DNA of 64,000 nucleotides from Pasteuria penetrans (GTDB taxonomy: Bacteria > Bacillota > Bacilli > Thermoactinomycetales > Thermoactinomycetaceae). Shown piece after piece: positions 1 to 9,386 of this stretch (the stretch's first letter is position 1; each line of letters begins with the position of its first letter). Where the stretch lies: assembly GCF_900538055.1 (NCBI RefSeq), contig NZ_UZAC03000001.1, positions 868,001 through 932,000 on the forward strand. Direction: 5' to 3'. The notes beneath the pieces are model-generated. The model was not told where the DNA came from. It made no database searches and saw only the letters and a program-made list of their open reading frames with translations. The translations under genes were made by a program, and so were the position numbers.

Positions 1-274
1 CCGCATCACGAGCAATTTGTGCGCCGAATTCAGCAATGTACGCAATACCAATAATCTTGAGAACGGGTACCACAAGTTGCGGTTCAATATTCGCTTTTTG
101 TGTGAGTTGTTGGAGAACCGTTACTACATCATGAATTTTCTGTGATAAGAGGAGGAAAATGGAGATCCCAACGAATAGGGACAGGGCAATCGCAAAAATA
201 GGACGATGTTCCTTAAGTAGGAGTACAAGAAAGGTGGCAATCAGGGTAAACCCCACCAACTGAATGATTTCCAT
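1..274 (-). CDS. spoIIIAD: SpoIIIAD, stage III sporulation protein (3' end outside window)
   Basis: The gene runs off the left edge, so only about 91 N-terminal codons are visible. They open MEIIQLVGFTLIATFLVLLL and reach the motif LKIIGIAYIAEFGAQIARDA, which is the signature of SpoIIIAD. The two hydrophobic segments fit a forespore-engulfing (mother-cell) membrane protein. In the family it is part of the SpoIIIA-SpoIIQ channel complex that feeds the developing forespore. The ATG at 274 is the natural start: it directly precedes the conserved MEIIQLVG and lies 36 bases after the spoIIIAC stop. It is co-directional with spoIIIAA-AB-AC and presumably in one mother-cell (sigma-E) operon, which is family knowledge. 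I saw no sigma-E promoter upstream of the cluster. Confidence 0.93.
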   Translation of the reverse strand, partial: MEIIQLVGFTLIATFLVLLLKEHRPIFAIALSLFVGISIFLLLSQKIHDVVTVLQQLTQKANIEPQLVVPVLKIIGIAYIAEFGAQIARDA

Positions 275-310
275 AGGAATGACCCACCCCCGCCAGCACA
301 TGCATACGCG

Positions 311-517
311 CTAGGGTCGGAACAAAAACACATTTTTTATGGTCTGGAACAACTCCTGAATGAGCACAGCAACCATAAACAAGACAACCCCAAAACCCAC
401 CAAGGTGACCCAATGGGCAAAATCCTCCTTACCCATTTGTCGCAAAATAGTATGAATCATAGCAACCACAATACCAATCCCAGCAATTTGGAACACTGTG
501 TCCAGGTGATCGGACAA
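311..517 (-). CDS. spoIIIAC: SpoIIIAC, stage III sporulation protein
   Basis: This 68-residue membrane protein contains DTVFQIAGIGIVVAMIHTIL, the QMGKEDFAHWVTLVGF stretch and the terminal NVFLFRP, all characteristic of SpoIIIAC. Its length equals the usual 67-68 residues. I chose the TTG at 517 because a purine-rich ribosome-binding run (GGGGGGAAAGGAA) lies just before it and the family length is then exact. The open frame continues upstream to 805, but that part overlaps spoIIIAB in another frame and is not family sequence. Two membrane helices are visible. It is expected to form a ring component of the feeding-tube channel with SpoIIIAD. Confidence 0.93.
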   Translation of the reverse strand: MSDHLDTVFQIAGIGIVVAMIHTILRQMGKEDFAHWVTLVGFGVVLFMVAVLIQELFQTIKNVFLFRP

Positions 518-585
518 TTCCTTTCCCCCCTTCCCCCTTTCTGAATACGAAGACAGGGAGATCCCCCTTATAAAATCAACATTTT

Positions 586-1107
586 CTATAGGAGTGCTAA
601 TACTAACAACAACCCCCCTAACCAGCCCAGTGTTCGATAGAGTTTCGCCGTCGTAATAGCCTTTCCCCGCACCTGTTCTTCCTCCCACCGTAGGTTTTCC
701 AGTGCCAACGCAATATGTCGCTGCTGATCCTGCACGGTAGAGGTACCAAGATTGCCGAAGAGCTGTAGAAGGAGAGTGCGCTCGGAGGATGGCAGGGACA
801 AACATGCACCTGTTCGTTGGAAAGCCATTCGTAGAGCGTGTTCCGCACTGGTAACTCTACCCATCCGTAATTGCATAGCACAAACCCGTAAAATATCCCT
901 TACAGGATCCTCAATTCTCGTAGCTACCGCTTCCATGACATCAGCAAGGGGACGACAACCATACTCTATTTCCGTACGAATCATAGTCAAGGAAGCACGC
1001 CACATCTGTAAACGGCGTGGTCGCTCGAGTAAACGATGCGAGGCCTGCCATCCCAAACAGGCAGAAGCTATGAGCAATACAACACCACCACTCAACTTAA
1101 GAAACAC
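586..1107 (-). CDS. spoIIIAB: SpoIIIAB, stage III sporulation protein
   Basis: The protein has 173 residues, the usual SpoIIIAB length. An N-terminal membrane helix (about residues 7-22) is followed by a helical domain and a C-terminal helix (GWLGGLLLVLALL). The family stretch RLQMWRASLTMIRTEIEYGC and the RTLGWLGGL end are visible. SpoIIIAB is a membrane component of the SpoIIIA-SpoIIQ machinery and resembles type II secretion GspF proteins. The start overlaps the 3' end of spoIIIAA by 11 bases, which points to translational coupling. Confidence 0.93.
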   Translation of the reverse strand: MFLKLSGGVVLLIASACLGWQASHRLLERPRRLQMWRASLTMIRTEIEYGCRPLADVMEAVATRIEDPVRDILRVCAMQLRMGRVTSAEHALRMAFQRTGACLSLPSSERTLLLQLFGNLGTSTVQDQQRHIALALENLRWEEEQVRGKAITTAKLYRTLGWLGGLLLVLALL

Positions 1108-2059
1108 GGTTTCCCCCCGTAATCTCTTGTCCCAAATGATCGTAGATCCGCTCTACCGTACCAGGACCCTCACGTCGGCTCAATAACACAATACGAGTAA
1201 AGATCTTCGATTGAAACAGAGGGGAGAACGAGGGACGCTGCTTCGCGGACCGATAGGAGAAAGCATGGGCGGTGGCTACAATCCGCACCCCTGCCTGGGA
1301 GGCTTCGTGTAGGGCCCTTATTTCACTCGGATGACCCAATTCGTCTATCACTAACACCTCGGGGGACATAGATCGGATGAGCATCATGAGGCCTATCATC
1401 TTAGGACAACCATCCAAAACATCGGTCCGGGGACCTATATCATACTGGGGAATCCCAGCATAACAACCCGCTAACTCGGATCGCTCATCCACCATACTCA
1501 CCTTCAGGGACGGGATCAGGGAACTCCCCAGACTCAGGGAACGTGCTAAATCACGTAGAAGAGTGGTTTTTCCCGCCTGTGGGGGGGAGAGCAACAAGGT
1601 GTTATGTAGCCTCTGATTCTGCACCAGATGGGGCAATAGGGATCGGGAACAATGGGGACAGGAACGGGCAATCCTAATGTTGAAACCCGTGATATCCCGC
1701 AAACGATATCTACCCCCTACCACTCCCACAGTCCTACCCGTCAAACCTACCCTGTGTCCCCCTGCCAAGGTGAGAAAGCCACTCTGTAGTTCCTCCTCCA
1801 AGGCATATAGGGAGTGTTGACTCAGTCTCCCTAATAAGATCTTCCCATCCTCTGGTGTGGGTACCACAGCCCCCCTAGGAACCTTATCAATACCCCCACG
1901 TGACCCCACAAAGTAAAAACCCCTCGATGTCCCTATCTCCAGAGGACGACCGACACGAATGCGAATTTCCTCCAGATGGGCTTGCACAGGTTCCGGTACC
2001 CTCTGTAGGGGATAACGCAGTGCATCGGGAAGAACCCCATACACCTCTCCTAAATTCAT
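1097..2059 (-). CDS. spoIIIAA: SpoIIIAA, stage III sporulation ATPase
   Basis: This 320-residue protein is a secretion-type ATPase that powers the mother-cell-to-forespore channel. The N-terminal region has the family sequence HLEEIRIRVGRPLEI. A Walker A-like PPQAGKTTLLRDLAR sits near residue 160, and VLVIDELGHP is the Walker B. The HRVGLTGRTV and GFNIRIARSCP motifs are typical of SpoIIIAA. GGAG lies about 6 bases before the ATG. It is the first gene of the minus-strand spoIIIA cluster, and 146 bases separate its start from the repeat element at 2206-2697. I saw no convincing sigma-E promoter. Confidence 0.95.
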   Translation of the reverse strand: MNLGEVYGVLPDALRYPLQRVPEPVQAHLEEIRIRVGRPLEIGTSRGFYFVGSRGGIDKVPRGAVVPTPEDGKILLGRLSQHSLYALEEELQSGFLTLAGGHRVGLTGRTVGVVGGRYRLRDITGFNIRIARSCPHCSRSLLPHLVQNQRLHNTLLLSPPQAGKTTLLRDLARSLSLGSSLIPSLKVSMVDERSELAGCYAGIPQYDIGPRTDVLDGCPKMIGLMMLIRSMSPEVLVIDELGHPSEIRALHEASQAGVRIVATAHAFSYRSAKQRPSFSPLFQSKIFTRIVLLSRREGPGTVERIYDHLGQEITGGNRVS

Positions 2060-2205
2060 AACGTCTCCATCACCACCATCCTGACCGAAGTCATCGGACC
2101 ATGGTCATACCTATGTGAGCTTGTCATCCCTCATGCCTCCGGACCCAACACGGATCCAAAGGGAAGCGGGACCGTGTACTTCCTTGTGAGAAATGCCCTT
2201 CCTAC

Positions 2206-2697
2206 GAATCTAGTCGCACCTTTTGATAAAGCAATGGGTAACATGATAACGTTTTATTATGACACTGTTCCTGTTTTGTATCTTCGGCTGGATATGCCTT
2301 ATTTCATATGAATTTTTATGAAATTTAATAGGAACCTACACAGAGGACAAACAAGGGGTATTCCACTACATAAGATCCATTCTGTTCATGGGAAGTACAA
2401 AAACAACAAAAAATCCGTACTGTTGACAACATTACGGATAGGACGAAACCTTGTTCCCTTACCATCGACTAAGCGATCCGGTCAACAAACAAAGCACTAT
2501 CATACGATCTACAGTGAAAAGAAATGGCGGGATATAGTAGAAATCACCCCCCTCGCCTGATGAGAATGTTGAATCCTATGATCAGCATATAAAAGAAAAT
2601 TTATAAATATAAGGTACATCCCCCGAAGACGCAAAACAGGAACAGTGTCATAATGAAATGTTATTATGTTATCAATTGCTTTGCCAAAAGGAGATTC
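2206..2697. mobile_element. MITE-like element with about 100-bp inverted ends
   Basis: The ends are long imperfect inverted repeats. Bases 2206-2310 and the reverse complement of 2600-2697 share GAATCT, then CTTTTG..AAAGCAA, TAACAT.ATAAC, ATTATGACACTGTTCCTG and TTTTG..TCTTCGG, at roughly 80 percent identity by eye. The interior carries an 80-codon plus-strand frame (2318-2560) of unknown and doubtful coding value. A diverged second copy of the left end and interior lies at 41061-41335. I could not confirm a target-site duplication. It could instead be the relic of an insertion sequence whose transposase has been lost. Confidence 0.5.
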
Positions 2698-2760
2698 ATA
2701 GATGGAGCATTCCCCACAAGAAATTGCACGGTCCCGTACTCTCGGAAAGAGGAAAATTTT

Positions 2761-3588
2761 CTATTCTCCAGGAATAAAGATACCCAATAAAATATTGGAG
2801 ACCACCATCACAAGTAGGATGCATGCAAGATTAAGGATTCTCTGTCTAATTCTCTTCTTTCTCTCGGAAGGTGAATAATGGATACTCTCGCTTCCGAAAT
2901 CCCCATAGTAATCCCATAGATCCCAAAGAGGAAAATTTTTCTGAGGGGGAATGCGCTGTCCTAGCTGGAGATGTAAACAAGCAGGGAAAACGGAAAACGC
3001 ACTTTGAAACACCAAGTAAGCTAGATAACACTCCTGAAATCTAGGATGCCAATCCTCCCTTAAGATAGAAAACAGATGCAAAGGGAGAACATAGAGAACG
3101 AGAAGGTGGAGGATTCGGATGTTGATAAATTTTCGATCAATGGGGCCTTCCTGGGAACACCATCGACACTCCCGCTTCACCTGCCACCGAAGGGATACAC
3201 ACCAACCCACGACCCCCAAGGTTAGCACCCATGGTGAGTGACAATGGGGAAAAAAAAACAACCCCAGGGAAGCTAAGAAAAGACAGGGTCCTAGGAATAG
3301 GGGAAAATACCAGCTTACTTTGGAGAAGCCATGTTTTTGGTAAGCACGAATGCATCTTTTTCTGTATGATACGAGATCCGCGCATTTGCTACGCATAAGA
3401 TCCTTGTGGCCTTCTAACTCCGGTTTCCAAAGAGAGAACTGCGGTTTTCCTTGATAGGGGGGCCCCGACTCTGACAAGGAATGTAGAAGGGCTAAAAGAG
3501 ATAGGAACCATAGATATCCAAAACGCTTTTCCCCAAAAACAAACTGATATGCGTAAACATGAATGACCATGATAGTATGAAAGAACAC
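2761..3588 (-). CDS. Polytopic membrane protein downstream of a Cys-rich precursor
   Basis: I recognise no family. The 275 residues hold about six hydrophobic segments, the clearest being near residues 20-35, 93-110, 118-133, 157-175 and the C-terminal LACILLVMVVSNILLGIFI. The central segment is basic (LRWQVKRECRWC). It lies 374 bases downstream of, and co-directional with, the Cys-rich secreted precursor at 3963-4472, repeating the precursor/membrane-protein layout seen at 5640-9844 and 29588-32043. Unlike those partners it lacks an obvious HPWYPP motif. The GTG at 3588 has no good ribosome-binding site, and the frame stays open to about 3730 without a standard start codon, so the N-terminus is uncertain. 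Immunity or export is only inferred from context. Confidence 0.55.
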   Translation of the reverse strand: MFFHTIMVIHVYAYQFVFGEKRFGYLWFLSLLALLHSLSESGPPYQGKPQFSLWKPELEGHKDLMRSKCADLVSYRKRCIRAYQKHGFSKVSWYFPLFLGPCLFLASLGLFFFPHCHSPWVLTLGVVGWCVSLRWQVKRECRWCSQEGPIDRKFINIRILHLLVLYVLPLHLFSILREDWHPRFQECYLAYLVFQSAFSVFPACLHLQLGQRIPPQKNFPLWDLWDYYGDFGSESIHYSPSERKKRIRQRILNLACILLVMVVSNILLGIFIPGE

Positions 3589-3962
3589 GATAATGGGTAT
3601 GAAGTAACAAGACAGAAGCGGCAGATCATCCCTGAAAAATTTTGGAGTACGCTGAAGGGATTTCGATTCTTCCCCACCCCTTTCTTTTTTGATAAGCGAA
3701 GCTCCTTTCGCTCCGCCCGCCCGGGATTGGTTCTATTCACAACACTTCTATGCAAAAACAGCTCAATTTAGGTATCCTTTTTATTCCCCCGAAGAAGACA
3801 CAACCACCTCCCGATTCCACAGGAATTTTTTCTTTGCCTCTGTACTCTAGAAAGTCGCCCTTGCTTTAGGGAAAAAGAGGACAAAGGGCCCGTTCCAAGG
3901 ACCCCAGTATCCTCAGCTATATCCTCCTCGATACCATGGCATGGCACACCCCACAAAAACAT

Positions 3963-4472
3963 TCAACTGCACGCATCAGAACACATAGGGGGAATTTTAT
4001 TGCCGGCTATACCGGTTCCAATGGCACAGAGTCCGGCCACCCAATTGGGACCACCCTTAAACAATTGGCAAAATCTGTGTCCCCCATACCCACCAAGACC
4101 CGCCACCCACGACCTACAAATTTCGCATTGAAGAGGTTTGGGAAAATCCTTCCAGGGCTGCTGAATAGTACAATCGGCACAACGACCTCGTCGTCCTACA
4201 TGTTCTTTCTTCTCCCCATCCCCTAGACCTTCTTGTGCGTTCCCAGATAGCGGACACTGACGTTCCCCCTCCGTTGTTGCCCCCTTACCCTCCTCAGGAC
4301 CCACATCCAATACCTTCGAAGGGTTGGCATAGTTCTCCTCCACTTTTCTCTCTAGAGGGGGTGCCCCCGAAGCATAAGCATGAGAAAAGAGGAGTGTGAA
4401 AGAGGAATATAAATCCAATATAGTAACACCGATAAAAAATAGGGATCGTAAGAAAAAGGATCTTGTTAACAT
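3963..4472 (-). CDS. Secreted Cys-rich bacteriocin-like precursor
   Basis: The 169 residues begin with a signal peptide (MLTRSFFLRSLFFIGVTILDL to about the A-S-G at 35-36). A polar pro-region of about 55 residues follows, then the basic site VGRRGR and a C-terminal part of about 75 residues. That part has eight cysteines: C-x2-C, C-x2-C, four more, ending MCSDACS. It is rich in Gly and hydrophobic residues (WVAGLGGYGG, GLCAIGTGIAG). The pattern resembles halocin C8-like bacteriocin domains; this is by eye, not from a search. AAGGATG lies about 8 bases before the ATG. The membrane protein downstream (2761-3588) could be its immunity or export partner. Confidence 0.6.
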   Translation of the reverse strand: MLTRSFFLRSLFFIGVTILDLYSSFTLLFSHAYASGAPPLERKVEENYANPSKVLDVGPEEGKGATTEGERQCPLSGNAQEGLGDGEKKEHVGRRGRCADCTIQQPWKDFPKPLQCEICRSWVAGLGGYGGHRFCQLFKGGPNWVAGLCAIGTGIAGNKIPPMCSDACS

Positions 4473-4691
4473 ATATAATCATCCTTATTTAAATTTATTG
4501 TTCCCCATAAGGTAAGGGGAATATATGATCATCCGTTCCGTCATCATAAAGCTAGAAACAAATCGCATCCCCCCTAGGCCACAAAATACCATAGTATTAT
4601 AAATTTAACAAATTTTTTAAAAATGATGGCTCTGTAGATAACAGTACGGGCGAGGACAGTCAGAATCTTTCGGTTGCATCCGATCGCGTGT

Positions 4692-5236
4692 GTGTGTCAA
4701 GAAGTCGTACAAGGAGAGCATATGCCCCTATCAGGTGGAAATCGGGGAGATCGGCGAAAACGAACCGTTCGATGATGCATCGAAAATCGTAATCCATGTC
4801 AAAACCAATATCGGCACGCTACATTGGGATAAACCGAGGGTACGATCTATTTACTGCCCCGGTGGCATGCGATGTACAGACGGGACGAACCCAATTTAGG
4901 ATCCTAATCGGAACTTGAGAGGCTATCGCACGGACCGGATCCCATATGACTATCGCAAAGATGTGTGTAAGAGGCCACAAGGATCACATCGGCTCCATGC
5001 ACAGGATCAGCATCAGCTCGTAGTGGTGTAAAAGCTTCCATAATGGAAGTGGAGCGAAGGGGCTGACCATTCTAAGAAGGACAGTAAAACGATAACTTTA
5101 GTGGGGGGATCCACCAGAAAAAGTCACTGAAACCTCAGAGAAACATCCCCATAATCAAAGTAGGATCTAAACGGTCTGAAAGATGGGGATGGAATGGGAA
5201 GAGTCGGGATAATGCAAAAGTATCACATCCGAATCT
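4692..5236 (+). mobile_element. Group II intron copy with internal deletion (no ORF)
   Basis: It starts GTGTGTCAAGAAGTCGT, the same 5' end as the introns at 20742 and 21043 (those are on the minus strand). It then follows their sequence through GGTGGAAATCGGGGAGATC, CTGCCCCGGTGGCATGCG, AATCGGAACTTGAGAG and CATCCCCATAATC to a domain V-like AATGCAAAAGTATCAC. About 130 bases of domain I are missing compared with the full copy. At 5237 the sequence switches to the 5' end of the other intron type (GTGTCGTGTCGTGCTCTAT), so a second intron piece follows directly. No reverse transcriptase is present, and it is probably inactive. Confidence 0.75.
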
Positions 5237-5290
5237 ATGTGTCGTGTCGTGCTCTATAAGAGATGGAGGAGGGGCCCCCCCTCTCGAGAG
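5237..5290 (+). mobile_element. 5' end fragment of a type-A group II intron
   Basis: The sequence GTGTCGTGTCGTGCTCTAT followed by a G-rich GGAGGAGGGGCCCCCC run matches the 5' ends of the introns at 18134 and 54500 (minus strand). Only the first 50 or so bases are left. It abuts domain V of the preceding intron, suggesting insertion into that intron followed by deletion. Confidence 0.55.
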
Positions 5291-5389
5291 CCGGGTGTCC
5301 GTTGGAAAGACGCGGAGAGAAGGGATTTGGAAGGGTCCAGAGGAAGGGGACCGCCCTGCCCTAATGGGGCACAAGAATTCAAGATCCCC

Positions 5390-5638
5390 CCGCTGCAAAG
5401 GATTTCAATCAGGGACCTAGGACACAAGTCCAACAAAGGGGTTCCACATGGGGAGAGAAGAATGAACAAGAATGAATCTATAGGGTAATTAAGATAAATT
5501 TAGATTTCACTACATAATTATATTCAAATAATCATCAAATAATATATTGAAAGATCGAAATACGGATCATCAGACGACGCAGGGAGGACAAAAAAAGGCC
5601 CCTCTGGGCCCCCCGACACCAAATCTGGAGATGCGACT
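5390..5638 (+). repeat. Intergenic repeat shared with 32680-32912
   Basis: Shared blocks, in order: GCAAAGGATTTCAATC, GTCCAACAAAGGGG, GAATGAATCTATAG, an AT-rich stretch, and the module ATCATCAGACGACGC..GGGAGGACAAAAAAAGG with a GC-rich hairpin and GACACCAAAT. The last 75 bases recur alone at 26248-26325 (minus strand). The hairpin GGCCCCTCTGGGCC next to A and T runs resembles a terminator, but function is not shown. Confidence 0.6.
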
Positions 5639-5639
5639 C

Positions 5640-6566
5640 TCAAATTCCTTCTCCTTTTCTCTCGCAATCCTGCACCAATGTGTTGGTGAACTCAGGACGA
5701 ACATAAACGGGGAGCATCATACTGGAAAATAGAATAAATTCGTGCAAGGTAGGTAGATAATCTAAGACAAGATAAGGAACATTTTCATGGAGATAGGTCC
5801 GTAAAAAGGGATAAAAAATTTGATGGGTGAACCAATAACCAAAGGAAAAAAACACCATATTTATGGACGATAACATACGCCAATAGGGGGGATACCAAGG
5901 ATGAGAGGGTCCTAGGCCGCCACCGAATTGTCTGGTCAAAGCTATCAAGCTCCCATAACTTACGAGTAAACCCACAATCGCCCCCCATGTCCTACCCCCA
6001 TAGGTACAAACAAGAACTATAGATGCTGTATATAGAGAAAACCATAGAATGAATGAAAATTTTCCCATATAAATATTATTATCTACATGGAGTACATTAT
6101 CTTTCCATTCCTTATGCCATTTAAACAAACAATTATTCAAAAAATTATTATTTTCTAAGATTATCAAATATCTCCGCATCAACCAAAAAAGAACAACCAA
6201 TAGGGAACAAAAAAGCAAACAAATCACGGGGAACACTGGGGAATACAGGATAACCGTATCACTATAGGCACTTATAACACCCTCAGCTACCATGAAACAC
6301 AGACCTGCAATTATCCCAATTGCTGTGATCGTTTTTTTAATCTTTTTCGTTTTAACTCTATCGTATGTTTTTATTTCACTAATAGCAAAAGATATGGAAA
6401 TTAAAAATAATCCAATATAATACAAAAAAGCTTTGGGGGATGAACTAAAATCCCAGACTGTGCGATGAACAGCAGGGAAACTTGATCTTATCCACATGAC
6501 AGCAGGAAAACAAAACAACAGGCGGGGTGCGATAATATATAGAAAGAAAAAAAATAAATTTTTCAT
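5640..6566 (-). CDS. Polytopic membrane protein, HPWYPP family, copy 1
   Basis: The protein has about 308 residues if it starts at the ATG at 6566 (MKNLFFFFLYII); the frame extends to a TTG at 6581. Seven or so hydrophobic segments are visible. It is clearly paralogous to the protein at 29588-30520. The two share FKWHKEW/LWHKEW, SLYTAS..LVC.YGG.TW, GLLVSYGSL.AL and GGGLGPSHPWYPPYW. The copy at 8152-9027 has the related GCHPWHPRRW. No known family is recognised. It follows, in the same direction, the broken Cys-rich precursor at 6871-7881, and the same gene order recurs at 29588-32043. A role in immunity, processing or export of that product is inference. Confidence 0.7.
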   Translation of the reverse strand: MKNLFFFFLYIIAPRLLFCFPAVMWIRSSFPAVHRTVWDFSSSPKAFLYYIGLFLISISFAISEIKTYDRVKTKKIKKTITAIGIIAGLCFMVAEGVISAYSDTVILYSPVFPVICLLFCSLLVVLFWLMRRYLIILENNNFLNNCLFKWHKEWKDNVLHVDNNIYMGKFSFILWFSLYTASIVLVCTYGGRTWGAIVGLLVSYGSLIALTRQFGGGLGPSHPWYPPYWRMLSSINMVFFSFGYWFTHQIFYPFLRTYLHENVPYLVLDYLPTLHEFILFSSMMLPVYVRPEFTNTLVQDCERKGEGI

Positions 6567-6870
6567 AATCATCCATTCCAATATTTTGAAATTCCTATGG
6601 GTTTAATCCCTTGCGAAATGCATGATTGGCAGTGGTAAAACTAGGCAAGGACGATCTATGGACCCAGAGCAGAGGAAACCCCCCGATCCACACTTTAATC
6701 TTCTTACAAATATTTTTATTTTAAAAAAATTTATTGCACAAATGTTAGGAAGTTTGAGAAGCAACAGGATCAGGGCAGTACCTGTTGTCGCTACTATTGT
6801 TTGCACCCACATCACCTATGCCATCAATCCATAGACAAAAACCCCCTCTCCATTATTTCATAATAAAAAA

Positions 6871-7881
6871 TCAACAAAAATCACTACAAAAGTGATGCTT
6901 CGCTGCAGGATATCCCCAAGTTCTGATATAATCACAGATCGCCCAAAAGGTAAGCCCCGATGCAACCATCACCCAGGGCACAACAAAACTTCTGCCTAAC
7001 CGAATAGCTCCCAACACACATCCCGCAGAGGAAGCAGCATCAACCTTATCAACGATCCAGGTGCAACTATGACACAGGCTCCCAAACGGGAAGCGCTTTA
7101 CCCTATCGCTCCCAGCCGTTCCCCCTTCTACGAAATCACCTGCATAATTATTCATAATAATCTTATCTTTATCATCTAACAAGTTTCCATCCTTATCAAA
7201 TCGGAAAGACTCTACCTGATTTTCCCCGAAAACGTAAATAGAATATGTATCATCAGACGAAATCACCGCCATCGCTATCCTGGCCCTTTTTGCTGCTGTC
7301 ACTGATCCTGATGATATAAATGCATTGTCACCCCAAAATTGTGTAATATAGCCTACACGATCACCTGTTTCCCTATGGAGGATTGGATGGGAGACAGAAA
7401 ATATGGGGAAGGAAGAACCAAACAGATCCCCGGTTCCCCCAGGAATGTTTCTTCGTTCTTTAAAATCCGTTTTTACAAACTTGACATCCTCCGTTCTCTC
7501 ACTGATGATCATGCTCCTGTCTTGCAAGTAGGCATGTACTCCGAGATCTTGGAGCCCTTTCAGGGAACGATCCAGCCGCTTTGTATGCAGATTCCCATCA
7601 TAGTCAGGTAATTGTATAGGGGATATTTCTTTTTCCTAAAATAAATTCATGAAATTATGTGCATCACATTTCCCTTTACCATCTACCTTCTCCCCTTCGC
7701 GATTACCCATCTCTGAATGAATATTATTTTGGGGACTCGCATCATATTCATGCCCATTAACCGGAAGAGATCCCGATACAACAGTCACCGTAGCAAAAAG
7801 AACACGAATTGGAAAACATAATTCTTTATACACAATATACGTTATCCTCCTAACTTTGGAAAACCACCGTAATAAATTCAC
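6871..7881 (-). pseudogene. Cys-rich secreted precursor with in-frame amber codon, copy 1
   Basis: Two segments in one frame are separated by a TAG at 7636-7638. The first (7881-7639) gives a signal-like N-terminus (ELCFPIRVLFATVTVVSGSL). Reading continues from 7635 as EKEISPIQLPDYDGNLHTKR and runs to 6871. The C-terminal part follows a DRVKR site and has six cysteines, beginning FPFGSLCHSC and ending HHFCSDFC. The paralog at 31050-32043 has the same order and conserves SHPILH/SYPILH, KRF.FGSLCH.CT and the C-terminal YIRTWGY/YVKTYGY. In the paralog the TAG position reads GTG (Val). Translation could restart at ATG 7527, but that product would lack a signal peptide. Decay is likeliest; readthrough is not excluded. 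Confidence 0.65.
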
Positions 7882-8151
7882 AAACTGCGATTACACAGGG
7901 AGATGCCCCGCGAGTACGAACGTATCATATCATAATATGTCGGTGCTGGTGCAAAAACAAAGCCATCTCCTATCCTATACCTATTCATTAATTATTTTAT
8001 TTTTAAATTATATATTCTATACATACTAGGAGAATAGGAAACACCATGGTTGTTGGAAATTAAGCCCTCCCTCCTCCCTCCTAGGATACGATACACAGCA
8101 ACAGCAACCTTACATAACCCCCAAAACCATCCCTTATTCGACCACTTTAGC

Positions 8152-9027
8152 TCATTTTGAGGATAAAACCCGAGAAATTTTTCTGCTGTCTTTTTCCCAA
8201 AAGAGAGGATCCCTAAAGGAAAAAAATAACCCCGGAATAAGGAATAAGAAAGTTGAATATCTATTAAGATTCGAAATGAACCAAAACAACCCCTGGGTAC
8301 CAACAGATAGGATCACCGTACTACCAAAAATGCAATACCATCGCCGAGGATGCCAGGGATGACACCCTGATAAACCCCTACCTATGCAACGCATAAGCAA
8401 CACTCCTGTACCACAAATCAAACAGAGTATCCATGAGGCCCATGTTCCGTCGGGACAAAAGGGTAAACCAATCAAAAATGTAGTAAAAAGAAACATCCAG
8501 ATCCAAGTTGCAGGGCGCTGCCAGGGTTTTACGGCTAAGGAACCCCATTCATTGTGTGATTTTGTCATATAATCATTATACTTTAAATGTTTTTTGATTG
8601 TATTTGAATTAGTAGAACCAATCAATCCAAACATGAACACAGAATATAGAATTAATATCAAAAAAAATGGTATTAAGTATATTTCTAAAGAAAAATACCA
8701 ATTGATTAAAAAAACAATAATCGGAAAAACATACCATACTGCCTCTGTAGCTGCAGACAGGGCAAACCTTCTTCCGTGGGAACGATTAGCAGCAATTAGA
8801 ATGTTTTTTTCTTTTCTAAAAATACAAAAAACAGTGAGAAAATAAGGCAGTGAAAACAAAACACAGGAACACAATAAAATACTCCCTTTACTACTCGCAA
8901 TACCCAAACTCGGCGACAAGGGTAGGTAAAAGGGGGGAATGACAATAGAAAGCCATATAATTAAAGCATAATCTATAAAAATACGAGGTATCCATACATA
9001 CCTACAAATAATTATTTTTTCCAACAT
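8152..9027 (-). CDS. Polytopic membrane protein, HPWHPR variant, copy 2
   Basis: The protein has 291 residues with about seven hydrophobic segments. The stretch KSHNEWGSL..W..P..., then DGTWASWILCLICGTGVLLM and IGRGLSGCHPWHPRRWYCIF lines up with the KEW, TW..V.G.LVSYGS and GLGP.HPWYPP.W blocks of the 5640 and 29588 proteins. It is therefore a more distant paralog. AGGGGA sits about 9 bases before the ATG. Upstream on the same strand is the frameshifted Gly-rich precursor at 9387-9844, so the precursor/membrane-protein layout holds here too. Function is unknown; immunity is inferred. Confidence 0.65.
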   Translation of the reverse strand: MLEKIIICRYVWIPRIFIDYALIIWLSIVIPPFYLPLSPSLGIASSKGSILLCSCVLFSLPYFLTVFCIFRKEKNILIAANRSHGRRFALSAATEAVWYVFPIIVFLINWYFSLEIYLIPFFLILILYSVFMFGLIGSTNSNTIKKHLKYNDYMTKSHNEWGSLAVKPWQRPATWIWMFLFTTFLIGLPFCPDGTWASWILCLICGTGVLLMRCIGRGLSGCHPWHPRRWYCIFGSTVILSVGTQGLFWFISNLNRYSTFLFLIPGLFFSFRDPLFWEKDSRKISRVLSSK

Positions 9028-9204
9028 GTTACAAATCCCCTAACTCCATAACTTCACAGTTTTAAACCAAAAAACCACAAAAAAAGCTCCAAACCTGATG
9101 ATCACTCCAAAAACATGCATGTAGCAAAGGAACCTGCGAACAAAACCCCCAGTCGAAGACCAGGGGTATAACACATTTGAGTACCATTGACCCCAATCGT
9201 GCGG

Positions 9205-9290
9205 ACGAGGATTCTAACCCTGCCTTTTCCTAACCGCTCACCATCGGAGTGTTTCCACACCAGCGGCGTTGGGTAAATGGGAGAGGATTG
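9205..9290 (-). mobile_element. Decayed group II intron fragment
   Basis: The plus-strand text CCCTGCCTTTTCCTAACCGCTCACCA followed by CACACCAGC.GC.TTGGGT matches, with changes, the 5' half of the type-D introns (for example 20610-20665). It is too short and diverged to be functional. Confidence 0.4.
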
Positions 9291-9386
9291 TTCGCACCCC
9301 TCGCGCGGTAGAAAAATTAATAATAACAAGGACTCTTACTAAACCCTGCACCCCGGATTCACTCCCAAGCTGTTAAAAGCATCTCT

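Noticed and set aside
311-805. A 164-residue protein covering spoIIIAC
   Set aside because: Only the last 68 codons match the family; the upstream part overlaps spoIIIAB and SpoIIIAC has its own TTG start and ribosome-binding site.
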